A program made the position numbers and the translations under genes. A stretch of 64,000 nucleotides of DNA from Microvirga subterranea. Lineage in GTDB: Bacteria > Pseudomonadota > Alphaproteobacteria > Rhizobiales > Beijerinckiaceae. Position 1 is the stretch's first letter; each line of letters starts with the position of its first letter. The stretch lies in the NCBI RefSeq assembly GCF_003350535.1, contig NZ_QQBB01000002.1, positions 186,001 to 250,000 of the forward strand, written 5' to 3'. Positions 1 to 7,441 of the stretch are shown one piece after another. The notes beneath the pieces were generated by a model. That model did not search any database and had not been told where the DNA came from. It was given only the letters and a program-made list of their open reading frames with translations.

Positions 1-1547
1 CGGGCGAAGCCCTCGATCATGGCAGCGGCTGTCGAGTCGATGATGGGGACGGCCGAGAAATCGATCACGTAAGCCTTCGGATGCTCTGCAAGACGATCAA
101 GCGTGGCAGCGACGGTCGCCGCTGCTCCGAAGAAAAATGCTCCTGAGATGCGATAGACGACGACCGCCGGATCCGTTGCGAGAGCGGCATCATAGGGTTC
201 CCGGCCTTTGCCGTTCACGATATCGGCTGTGTCGCCTTCCACCAGGGGCTTGCCGGTTTCGATCTCAACCGCCTGAGCCATGCGGTGGAGAAAGAGAAGC
301 GCCCCGATGCCAAACCCGACCAGGATCCCCTCCGTCAGATCGCGGAAAACGACTAGGAGGAACGTGGCTAGCAAGACGACTGCATCGCCGCGTGAGGCCC
401 GCAGGAGTATTGCAAATTCATGCTTCTCCGCCATGTTCCAGGCGACCACAGACAGCACGGCTCCAAGTGCCGCGAGCGGAATGTAGCTCGCCAGGGGGGC
501 CGCAACCATCATGAAGAGGAGCAGAAAAAGGGCGTGAAGCATCCCGGCGACGGGCCCGCGGGCGCCAGAGCGGACATTGGTGGCCGTTCGGGCAATCGTG
601 CCGGTCACGCACAGGCCACCAAACAGAGCGGAAGCGATGTTGGCGACACCTTGCGCCACCAATTCGCAGTTCGAGCGATGACGCCGGCCGCTCATGGAAT
701 CTGCCACGACGGCAGAGAGGAGGCTCTCGACACCGCCAAGAAGCGCGAAGGAAAGCGCGTCCGGCAGTACTGTCAGGACTTTGTCCACAGTGAAGGTCGG
801 AAGACGCGGCGCCGGCAATGATTGCGGGATGCCGCCAAATCGTGTCCCGATCGTCTCGACCGGCAGGCCGATGGAGGCGCTGACGATGGCAGCAAGACCG
901 ACGGCAATCAGCATCGCGGGCCAGTGCGGCCGAAAGCGGCGAACGGCGAGGATCGCGGCAATCGTGAGGGCGGCCACGAGTGCGGCCGACACATTAAGGG
1001 TCGGCAGTGCACCTGCGAGAGCCGTGAGCTTGGGGATGAAAGGCCCTGGCTCCTTGTCCGTTAAGGATAAGCCGAGCAGTTCCCGGATCTGGCTGGCGAA
1101 AATGATGACGGCGATGCCTGACGTGAAACCGACAGTCACAGGGTAGGGAATGTATTTGATGAAGGTTCCCAGCCGGAGGAACCCAATAGCCATCATGATG
1201 AGGCCGGACAGCAGGGTCGCCAGCAGGAGGCCGTCCACACCATGACGTTCCACGGTCGCGGCGACAAGCACGATGAAGGCGCCGGCCGGCCCGCCGATCT
1301 GAAATCTGCTTCCGCCGAGGAGAGAAACGACGAATCCGCCTACAATAGCGGCGTAGAGGCCTCTATCCGGTGTAACCCCGGAGGCAATGGCAATTGCCAT
1401 CGACAGGGGCAGGGCGACGATCGCGACCGTCAGTCCGGCCGCGGCATCGGCTCGCAGATCCTGAAGGCCGTAACGCTCACGCAGAACGGTCACAAGCTTG
1501 GGTGTGAAAAGCTCAGAGAAGGTGGGGGATTCGGATCGTGTCGCCAT
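1..1547 (-). CDS. SulP-family inorganic anion permease, 3' end outside window
   Basis: Translation of the minus strand from the ATG at 1547 gives an open frame to the window edge. It begins MATRSDSPTFSELF, continues with the SulP signature region (DLRADAAAGLTVAIVALPLSMAIA) and about ten hydrophobic segments, and ends in the start of a STAS domain (YVIDFSAVPIIDSTAAAM), so only the end of STAS is missing. SulP proteins move sulfate, bicarbonate or related anions across the inner membrane; the substrate cannot be read from sequence. The XRE regulator gene ends 35 bp upstream on the same strand, so the two are probably one transcript. Confidence 0.93.
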   Translation of the reverse strand, partial: MATRSESPTFSELFTPKLVTVLRERYGLQDLRADAAAGLTVAIVALPLSMAIAIASGVTPDRGLYAAIVGGFVVSLLGGSRFQIGGPAGAFIVLVAATVERHGVDGLLLATLLSGLIMMAIGFLRLGTFIKYIPYPVTVGFTSGIAVIIFASQIRELLGLSLTDKEPGPFIPKLTALAGALPTLNVSAALVAALTIAAILAVRRFRPHWPAMLIAVGLAAIVSASIGLPVETIGTRFGGIPQSLPAPRLPTFTVDKVLTVLPDALSFALLGGVESLLSAVVADSMSGRRHRSNCELVAQGVANIASALFGGLCVTGTIARTATNVRSGARGPVAGMLHALFLLLFMMVAAPLASYIPLAALGAVLSVVAWNMAEKHEFAILLRASRGDAVVLLATFLLVVFRDLTEGILVGFGIGALLFLHRMAQAVEIETGKPLVEGDTADIVNGKGREPYDAALATDPAVVVYRISGAFFFGAAATVAATLDRLAEHPKAYVIDFSAVPIIDSTAAAMIEGFA

Positions 1548-1582
1548 GACGCTTTCTTCCGGTGTCGTCAGGGGCTCGAGCT

Positions 1583-1861
1583 TCAGCGCGTCTCACGAGG
1601 TGGGGTCGGATGTGTAGGCTGCTTGTACCGGACCCCCCGCCCACCGCCGCTGCTGGCAGCATTCTCTCCGATCAACTCGATCCCTGCGCGCTCGAAGGCC
1701 TCAACGACCTTTGTCAAAGTGTCGACGACACCTCTGACATTCCCCTCGCTGGCTTCCATCCGCTGAATCGTCGGCAGGGAGACGCTCGACATTTCCGCGA
1801 GTTGGCGTTGATCAATGCCAAGCAGGGCGCGTCCGGCCCGCATCTGAGCTGCTGTAATCAT
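1583..1861 (-). CDS. Small XRE-family HTH transcriptional regulator
   Basis: A 92-residue protein with a helix-turn-helix in its first 60 residues (QMRAGRALLGIDQRQLAEMS followed by VSLPTIQRME), the usual XRE/Cro layout. The C-terminus after residue 68 is Gly/Ser/Pro-rich and probably disordered. It precedes the SulP permease on the same strand with a 35-bp gap and likely controls it. The start at 1861 has a GAGAG sequence a few bases upstream. A repeat array just upstream of the gene (about 1893-1967) is a natural autoregulatory operator. Family assignment is firm; the target is inferred. Confidence 0.85.
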   Translation of the reverse strand: MITAAQMRAGRALLGIDQRQLAEMSSVSLPTIQRMEASEGNVRGVVDTLTKVVEAFERAGIELIGENAASSGGGRGVRYKQPTHPTPPRETR

Positions 1862-1892
1862 GTCGCGCTCTCACATGTGCGAATAATTGCTG

Positions 1893-1967
1893 AACATATA
1901 TAGTAATGTTTTAAACATGGATAGGGCTGTTTTAAGCATCGATAGTGCGACTTCATGATGCAGATAG
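1893..1967. promoter_or_regulatory. Direct-repeat array with 21-bp period, putative operator
   Basis: The element AACATNNATAG occurs at 1893-1903 (AACATATATAG), 1914-1924 (AACATGGATAG) and, as AGCATCGATAG, at 1935-1945, exactly 21 bp apart; a degenerate fourth ATAG lies at 1964-1967. Copies two and three extend leftward into TTTTAA. A period of two helical turns puts all copies on one DNA face. The array sits in the AT-rich gap between the XRE gene and the CDC48-like gene, so it could control either or both. No other feature is seen from 1968 to 2143. Confidence 0.6.
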
Positions 1968-2155
1968 TGCTGGGGTTAGCCTTTGGGTTCTTGCTGAGGG
2001 AGGTCCCCATCCGAGCCGTCTGCAACAAATCAATGCACGTGGCGTTTGTCCCTCATCCCTGCCGGTGAGATGTCGCGCCTATGGGGTTCTCCGGCGACAA
2101 GGGTCCTTGCATGAGCCGGTCGACGATCGGCTTCTGAGATCACAGGAATGAAGCA

Positions 2156-4432
2156 ATGGCAGACGACGGGCAGGTCCTGCGCCTACAGGTGGCGAATGCA
2201 CGACCAGGAGACTCGGGGCGTGGCGTCGCACGGATGAGCCGCAAATCGCTGAGCGAGCTGGGGCTTCAAGAAGGCCAGGCGGTCGAAATCATCGGAAAGC
2301 GGCATACTACAGCGATTGCAGTTGCGCCGTATCCAGAGGATGAAGGCCTGAACATCATCCGACTTGACGGCCTGCAGCGCGTCAATGCCGGCGTGGGGAG
2401 CGGCGATCACGTCGAGGTCAAGCAGGCCGAGGTGCGGCCGGCAACCCGCGTGGTGCTCGCGCCGGCCCAGAAGAACATGCGTCTGCAGGGATCTGGCGAG
2501 GCGCTCAAGCGCACCTTCTATCAGCGTCCGCTCACGGCCGGTGACGTGATCTCGACCTCCGTGCACTCGCCCCGCGCGGTCGATCCACGGCTTCCCGAGG
2601 AGATGCGGGGCCTCTTGAACATTCCAGCCTATGGCCTGCAGGAGATCCGGCTGGTCGTAGTCTCGACCCAGCCTCGTGGCATCGTCCAGGTAACGGCCGA
2701 GACCGAGGTCGAGCTTCGCCCGCAGTTTGAAGAGCCGAAGGAGGCAAGGCGCGCCGACGTGACCTATGACGACATCGGCGGCCTCGGAAACACGGTCGAT
2801 CAGGTGCGGGAAATGGTCGAGCTTCCGCTCCGCCATCCCGAGCTTTTCCAGCGACTCGGCATCGACCCACCCAAGGGCGTCCTGCTCTATGGGCCTCCTG
2901 GAACCGGCAAAACGCTGCTCGCGCGCGCTGTCGCCAACGAGACGGAAGCGCAGTTTTTCCATATCGCCGGCCCCGAGATCATGGGAAGCCATTACGGCGA
3001 GTCCGAGCAGCGCCTCAGGCAGGTGTTCCAGGAGGCGCAGCAGAACGCGCCAGCGATCATCTTCATCGACGAGATCGACAGCATTGCGCCAAAGCGTGAA
3101 GAGGTGACCGGCGAGGTCGAGCGGCGCATCGTTGCTCAACTCCTCACCCTCATGGATGGGCTGGAGCCGCGTCAGAATATCGTCGTCATCGGCGCGACGA
3201 ACAGACGTGAGGCCATCGACGAGGCTCTGCGTCGTCCCGGACGCTTCGACCGGGAGATCGTCATCGGAGTGCCGGATGAGCCGGGACGCCGGGAGGTCCT
3301 GGCAATCCATACCCGCGGCATGCCCATTGCAGAAGATGTAAACCTGGACGACATCGCGCGGACGACATACGGCTTCGTCGGGGCAGATCTCTCGGCGCTG
3401 GCTCGCGAAGCGGCGATGGACTCCCTGCGCCGCATTCTGCCGAACATCAACCTCAAGGATGGCATCCCGACGGAGGTGCTGGAGAACCTCCAGGTCACCC
3501 GGCAGGATTTTCTCAATGCCATGAAGCGGGTTCAACCCTCCGCCCTACGTGAGATCATGATCCAGGTGCCGAACGTGACCTGGGATGATATCGGCGGCGT
3601 CGAGGAGGCAAGAACGCGGCTGCGCGAGGGGGTCGAGCTTCCCCTCAAAAGCCCGGAGTCGTTCCGTCGGATCGGAATCCGTCCCGCAAAAGGGTTCCTC
3701 CTTTTCGGGCCGCCCGGGACCGGCAAGACGCTGCTCGCCAAGGCGGTGGCCCGGGAGGCGCAGGCGAACTTCGTAGCGACGAAATCATCCGATCTTTTGT
3801 CGAAGTGGTATGGCGAGTCCGAGCAGCAGGTCTCACGTCTCTTCGCCCGCGCTCGGCAGGTGGCTCCGACAGTCATCTTTATCGATGAAATCGATTCCCT
3901 TGCACCCGTGCGCGGCGGAGGACTCGGCGAACCGGCGGTGACCGAGCGTGTCGTCAACACGATCCTCGCCGAGATGGACGGGCTTGAGGAACTTCAGGGT
4001 GTGGTCGTGATGGCGGCAACCAACCGCCCCAACCTCGTCGACCCGGCACTGCTGCGACCCGGGCGTTTCGATGAGCTGATTTATGTGGGCGTCCCGGACG
4101 CAGCCGGTCGCCGGCACATCCTTGGTATCCACACCAAGGACATGCCTCTCGCGGAGGACGTTGATCTCGACATGATCGCCGAGCGGACGAGCAGGTTCAC
4201 CGGGGCTGACCTGGAGGACCTGACGCGCCGGGCTGGTCTTCTCGCATTGCGACAGTCCCTCGAGGCGCAGTCGGTCACCATGGAGCATTTCGAGCAGGCG
4301 CTGCGCGAGACAAGGCCCTCCGTGACGCCCGAGATGGAGCGGGAATACGAGGACATGGTTCGGACGCTGAAGCAGGAGGGGCCCCAGCGCCAGCCGATCG
4401 GCTTCCTGCCGTTCAGGCAGGCGGCGGAGTAA
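2156..4432 (+). CDS. CDC48/p97-like AAA+ ATPase (double AAA domain)
   Basis: A 758-residue protein with the full VCP/CDC48 layout: an N-domain (about 1-190), D1 with Walker A GPPGTGKT at 246-253 and Walker B IIFIDEID at 301-308, and D2 with Walker A at 518-525 and Walker B VIFIDEID at 573-580. The D2 pore loop keeps an aromatic pair (KWYGES, W551-Y552); D1 has SHYGES. SRH arginines are present in both rings (PGRFD). Such proteins form hexamers that unfold proteins or dismantle complexes; they are universal in archaea and eukaryotes and patchy in bacteria. The C-terminus ends PFRQAAE, with no eukaryotic-type tail. An AGGA sits 8 bases before the ATG. It faces the YcaO operon convergently. Confidence 0.95.
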   Translation: MADDGQVLRLQVANARPGDSGRGVARMSRKSLSELGLQEGQAVEIIGKRHTTAIAVAPYPEDEGLNIIRLDGLQRVNAGVGSGDHVEVKQAEVRPATRVVLAPAQKNMRLQGSGEALKRTFYQRPLTAGDVISTSVHSPRAVDPRLPEEMRGLLNIPAYGLQEIRLVVVSTQPRGIVQVTAETEVELRPQFEEPKEARRADVTYDDIGGLGNTVDQVREMVELPLRHPELFQRLGIDPPKGVLLYGPPGTGKTLLARAVANETEAQFFHIAGPEIMGSHYGESEQRLRQVFQEAQQNAPAIIFIDEIDSIAPKREEVTGEVERRIVAQLLTLMDGLEPRQNIVVIGATNRREAIDEALRRPGRFDREIVIGVPDEPGRREVLAIHTRGMPIAEDVNLDDIARTTYGFVGADLSALAREAAMDSLRRILPNINLKDGIPTEVLENLQVTRQDFLNAMKRVQPSALREIMIQVPNVTWDDIGGVEEARTRLREGVELPLKSPESFRRIGIRPAKGFLLFGPPGTGKTLLAKAVAREAQANFVATKSSDLLSKWYGESEQQVSRLFARARQVAPTVIFIDEIDSLAPVRGGGLGEPAVTERVVNTILAEMDGLEELQGVVVMAATNRPNLVDPALLRPGRFDELIYVGVPDAAGRRHILGIHTKDMPLAEDVDLDMIAERTSRFTGADLEDLTRRAGLLALRQSLEAQSVTMEHFEQALRETRPSVTPEMEREYEDMVRTLKQEGPQRQPIGFLPFRQAAE

Positions 4433-4497
4433 TAGAGTCGATCCACAAGCATATGGCTTGGCGGGCTAGGAGGCCACGTCCGGACAGGGGCGGGGCC

Positions 4498-4821
4498 TCA
4501 AGCAGTCACGAAAAGAGTGTAGGCGATTTGAGCAAGATCGCTTGCATTCTGGATGTTGTATGTCACGGCTACCTGGGTGTTGCCAGTCGCCGGCTCCGAA
4601 GACACTTGCTTGACGACACACGACTTCCCGGCAGCTGGTATCGGGATCAACTGCACGAGATGCCCTGAAAATGGGTAGCCAATGTCGATCGTGAATGAGC
4701 CGGACGAGAATGGGCCACCAAAATAGCCTCGATGAATGACGAGCCGCGAATCCACTCCCAGCGTAGCATCTGCCACGTCGGTGGGTGTCACGGCTGGCAT
4801 CTTTGACGGTTTTGTGCTCAT
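4498..4821 (-). CDS. Hypothetical 107-residue protein, last gene of YcaO-TfuA operon
   Basis: I do not recognise this protein. It is 107 residues, without a signal peptide or membrane helix, with one cysteine (C68) and alternating hydrophobic stretches (GSFTIDIGYPFSG, TQVAVTYNIQ, IAYTLFVTA) suggesting a small beta-rich fold. It starts 29 bp after the 164-residue protein and ends an operon with YcaO and TfuA. That position makes it a candidate substrate or scaffold for the modification enzymes, but nothing in the sequence proves this. No in-frame alternative start exists between the Shine-Dalgarno site and the ATG at 4821. Confidence 0.7.
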   Translation of the reverse strand: MSTKPSKMPAVTPTDVADATLGVDSRLVIHRGYFGGPFSSGSFTIDIGYPFSGHLVQLIPIPAAGKSCVVKQVSSEPATGNTQVAVTYNIQNASDLAQIAYTLFVTA

Positions 4822-4851
4822 GGCATCGCCCGCCGTAAGGCGGGTCCTCCT
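4822..4851 (-). promoter_or_regulatory. Shine-Dalgarno site separated from start by a hairpin
   Basis: On the minus strand a perfect AAGGAGG lies directly after the stop of the 164-residue gene, but it is about 20 nt from the ATG at 4821. The gap contains CCCGCC-TTAC-GGCGGG, a perfect 6-bp hairpin with a 4-nt loop. Folding would bring the two sites to a normal spacing, so the hairpin may be needed for, or regulate, initiation. Confidence 0.6.
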
Positions 4852-5345
4852 TAAGAACCTGCTCCTGTTAGCCTGCCGCCTCGATGCGCCAACATCATCT
4901 CGGATGCATAGGTGTTCGGTGGCCGACGACCCGGCAGGTTCGCTTCAAGTACAAGAGAACGGAACGTATCGATCTGGGCCGTCAGCTCCATGACCTCCTT
5001 GTCGGCCGGAACGCGCCACATTTGGTATTGCGGTGAGATGTTGAAGCCGCATCCTTGCGCCTGCTCCATCGGAGGGATTTCATTGCTGCTGAAAGTGAGC
5101 ACGCGCGGACGATCGAAACGGTAGCAATGACCTTGATAGGCATAGCCGTATGCCGCCACGATTTGGAAGTCTGTGCCAGGCGGAACGGATTTGGGAGATA
5201 ACGCAACACGCCAGTTCGACTTGAACAGCATCTCGCCCTGGGCCTTGCCCGTAGCGCCGTCTCTGAGGTTGACGCCGTATATGATGATCTCATCCGGTGC
5301 GAAAACCTTGCCTCCGGGATCTGGGGTGCAGTCACAGTCCGACAT
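4851..5345 (-). CDS. Hypothetical 164-residue protein with N-terminal CDC motif
   Basis: Unrecognised protein. It begins MSDCDCTPDPGG, has cysteines at 4, 6, 74 and 99, and lacks signal peptide or membrane segments. The middle (VALSPKSVPPGTDFQIVAAYGY, RVLTFSSNEIPP) looks like short beta strands; the C-terminus is Gly/Arg-rich. An AGGAGG lies 10 bases upstream of the ATG, so the gene is well expressed. It sits 64 bp after the metalloprotease gene in the YcaO-TfuA operon. The Cys-rich N-terminus and position make it a possible modification substrate or metal/zinc-binding accessory protein; this is inference only. Confidence 0.72.
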   Translation of the reverse strand: MSDCDCTPDPGGKVFAPDEIIIYGVNLRDGATGKAQGEMLFKSNWRVALSPKSVPPGTDFQIVAAYGYAYQGHCYRFDRPRVLTFSSNEIPPMEQAQGCGFNISPQYQMWRVPADKEVMELTAQIDTFRSLVLEANLPGRRPPNTYASEMMLAHRGGRLTGAGS

Positions 5346-5409
5346 CTTCGTTGAGCCTCCTGGTTTATGTCAGTTGCACATCATGCGCGTTGCATGAGGG
5401 ATGCCTCAT

Positions 5410-6621
5410 TCACGAAAATCCACGCCAAGCGAAATTATCCGCGATGCGGTCAGCATAACGCCGCCCGAGACCGGCGGTGGCGGCCGTGATGATGGCCTCC
5501 ATCGCGTCCTCCAATGTGAAGCGATCCGGATTGAGGTGGCGCCACGATTGCATGAGGCTTTGGCCGACGATATCGCGCGCATCCGCGAGAGCCGCCTTCA
5601 CGGCATAGTGGCGCAGTTCGTAGTCACGACCTGAGACCTGAAGTTCCCGTTCGAGTTCGTCTCGAGTCATCTCCATCCGAATATAGGCAAAATCCCGCGG
5701 ATCGATCCGCGTCAGCCCGCGCTCGAACAGGATGACTTGGTAGATTTCGATCAGCGTATCGAACAACGCGCCTGCAAAGGGCTTTGAGCGATCGTGAACC
5801 TCGTTGCCCACGTCCTGCACACGCAGGGAATTGCTGAAACGTCTGACCTGCTTCTCGTCGCTGAGTTCGGCGAAGCGATCAAGCTCGTTGGTGATCAGGA
5901 GATTGCCCCTCGTACGACGTAGAATGCGGTCGAGAGCCGTATCGAAGTGGAGAAGGCCGATGAGCGATATGAAGTCTGCGGCTGCCTCGTGGTAGATCAG
6001 AAAGTCTTCACTTGGGCCGGATGCACGAGGGAGGCCAAGCGCTCCGAACAGCACAAGATGGCCGACCTCATGTGCGATCACATCGAAGTTCAGTGCGAAG
6101 GGGAAAGGCTTCTCGCCGAAATCATCCTCGCCCAGCTCGAGAAAGCCGAAGCCCGATTGTGCATTGTCCCACAATAGATGCGGAACGATCTCGAGCCGCT
6201 CATAATAGGGCTGGAAGAACCAAGGCTGCGCAGAGCCGATGTAGCCCTCGCAGACGTCCAGCACCCGGTGCACGCAGGCAAAGGCGTGAGCCGCCATGAA
6301 AGGGCGTGTCCCGGGCGTGAGATGATCGAAATGCCCATCCGGCCCAGGTTCGGCCGGCGAATGGCACAATCCGTCGTAAGGCGGAAGAAAAGGCGCCTGA
6401 TAGGGTTGCTTGGTCAGGATGGGATCCCGCACATAGGCACGGTCGCTCGCAGGTCCGGCCGCAATCTCGCCGGGCGCGATCGGCAGCCAAACAAGCTCCG
6501 GCCGCTCATAGCCCGGGACAAAGGGGGGTTGAGGATAGACAAGGAAGCGCGTGCCGAGGCTCGCTGCCTCGTTGCTGCGTGACGGCCGCTCCGCGAGAGC
6601 ATCCATGCCGAGCATTCCCAT
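5410..6621 (-). CDS. Thermolysin-like (gluzincin) metalloprotease in YcaO operon
   Basis: A 403-residue protein with zinc site HEVGH at 184-188, a downstream third ligand E212 in YHEAAADF (compare thermolysin EAISD), and a later VHDRSKPFAGALFD (H276) that matches the catalytic-histidine segment of M4 peptidases. The HExxH-to-Glu spacing is 24 residues against 20 in thermolysin, so this is a divergent member. There is no signal peptide or propeptide, so it acts in the cytoplasm, unlike classical M4 enzymes. In a YcaO-TfuA operon the obvious role is cleavage of a leader or of the modified product. The start at 6621 has only a weak GCGGA upstream. Confidence 0.82.
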   Translation of the reverse strand: MGMLGMDALAERPSRSNEAASLGTRFLVYPQPPFVPGYERPELVWLPIAPGEIAAGPASDRAYVRDPILTKQPYQAPFLPPYDGLCHSPAEPGPDGHFDHLTPGTRPFMAAHAFACVHRVLDVCEGYIGSAQPWFFQPYYERLEIVPHLLWDNAQSGFGFLELGEDDFGEKPFPFALNFDVIAHEVGHLVLFGALGLPRASGPSEDFLIYHEAAADFISLIGLLHFDTALDRILRRTRGNLLITNELDRFAELSDEKQVRRFSNSLRVQDVGNEVHDRSKPFAGALFDTLIEIYQVILFERGLTRIDPRDFAYIRMEMTRDELERELQVSGRDYELRHYAVKAALADARDIVGQSLMQSWRHLNPDRFTLEDAMEAIITAATAGLGRRYADRIADNFAWRGFS

Positions 6622-6682
6622 GCGATTCCGCTGGGGAAATGTCCCATATCGTCAAGTTGAAGTCGATGGAGTATAGTCTATC

Positions 6683-7441
6683 CTAAAGTATATTTTCAGA
6701 GAATAATCCGGCAGCATCGAGATCGGCAGCCCAGGCCTCTGTCATACGGAATGGAGCGGTCCTAACCGGTGGTGTCGTCGAACGCTGCGCTGCAACATGG
6801 TGCAGAAGGCCGATCGCATCATCCCGCTTCTGTCGAACGGCATGACGGTCAACCCAAGTTTCCAAGAGATGGATTACAGCCGCCTCGTCATTCGGCAGCA
6901 GTTTTCGCGCATTATCGAACAGGGCTGCGTAGGTTCGATCGATGAAGTGCATATCCCGAGCTATGGCTTCGAGCCGTCTCCTTAGCGCCAACGATATGAT
7001 CCCGTATCTCACGGCCCGCCGAAGGTTCAGGCGGATATCGATCAGTGCTTCGCTCATTGCTTGGGATCCGAGTTCGGCAGGCATCATAGCGACCGCTACC
7101 TCGTCGTCATCCGCAAGAGGCGTTGCCCGGTACCAGCGATAGATGAGTCCATGCCCCTTCATTCCGATGGCATGCAGCTCGGCGGCCCGCAGAGCTCCCA
7201 TGCTGGCGGCCCCGTACACGCGGATTCCTCGGTCGAGCGCCCAGAGGATCTCCTTGTGTCGGACGGCTGGAGCTTTCGCGAAGACGCCGTCGATGAGCAC
7301 GATGCAATCTGCCTTGAGCAACGTGACGGCGCGCACGACGTCCCCCTGCGCGGCAGGCGGCTGGTAGTTCGCATCGAGAATGCGAGAGGCCTCCTCCTGG
7401 CCCAGGGACGGTCCGAGAAACACGACGATCCGGTTCGTCAT
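6683..7441 (-). CDS. TfuA-like protein, partner of YcaO
   Basis: A 252-residue protein with the hallmarks of the TfuA family: GPSL at 10-13, DGVF at 51-54 and GAASMGALRAAEL at 77-89, then an acidic DDDE at 111-114. TfuA proteins were named from the trifolitoxin locus and act with YcaO enzymes to install thioamides, where they are thought to deliver sulfur. Its ATG overlaps the stop of the YcaO gene by 4 bp (ATGA), so the two are translationally coupled. Family assignment is firm; the exact reaction here is inferred from known YcaO-TfuA pairs. Confidence 0.93.
   Translation of the reverse strand: MTNRIVVFLGPSLGQEEASRILDANYQPPAAQGDVVRAVTLLKADCIVLIDGVFAKAPAVRHKEILWALDRGIRVYGAASMGALRAAELHAIGMKGHGLIYRWYRATPLADDDEVAVAMMPAELGSQAMSEALIDIRLNLRRAVRYGIISLALRRRLEAIARDMHFIDRTYAALFDNARKLLPNDEAAVIHLLETWVDRHAVRQKRDDAIGLLHHVAAQRSTTPPVRTAPFRMTEAWAADLDAAGLFSENIL

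Noticed and set aside
1945..2151. 68-codon frame just before the CDC48-like gene
   Set aside because: No ribosome site and no protein-like pattern; it covers the presumed promoter region.
2183..3535. Long open frame (450 codons) antisense to the CDC48-like gene
   Set aside because: It mirrors codon bias of the sense gene in high-GC DNA, has no recognisable domain and lies wholly inside a certain gene.
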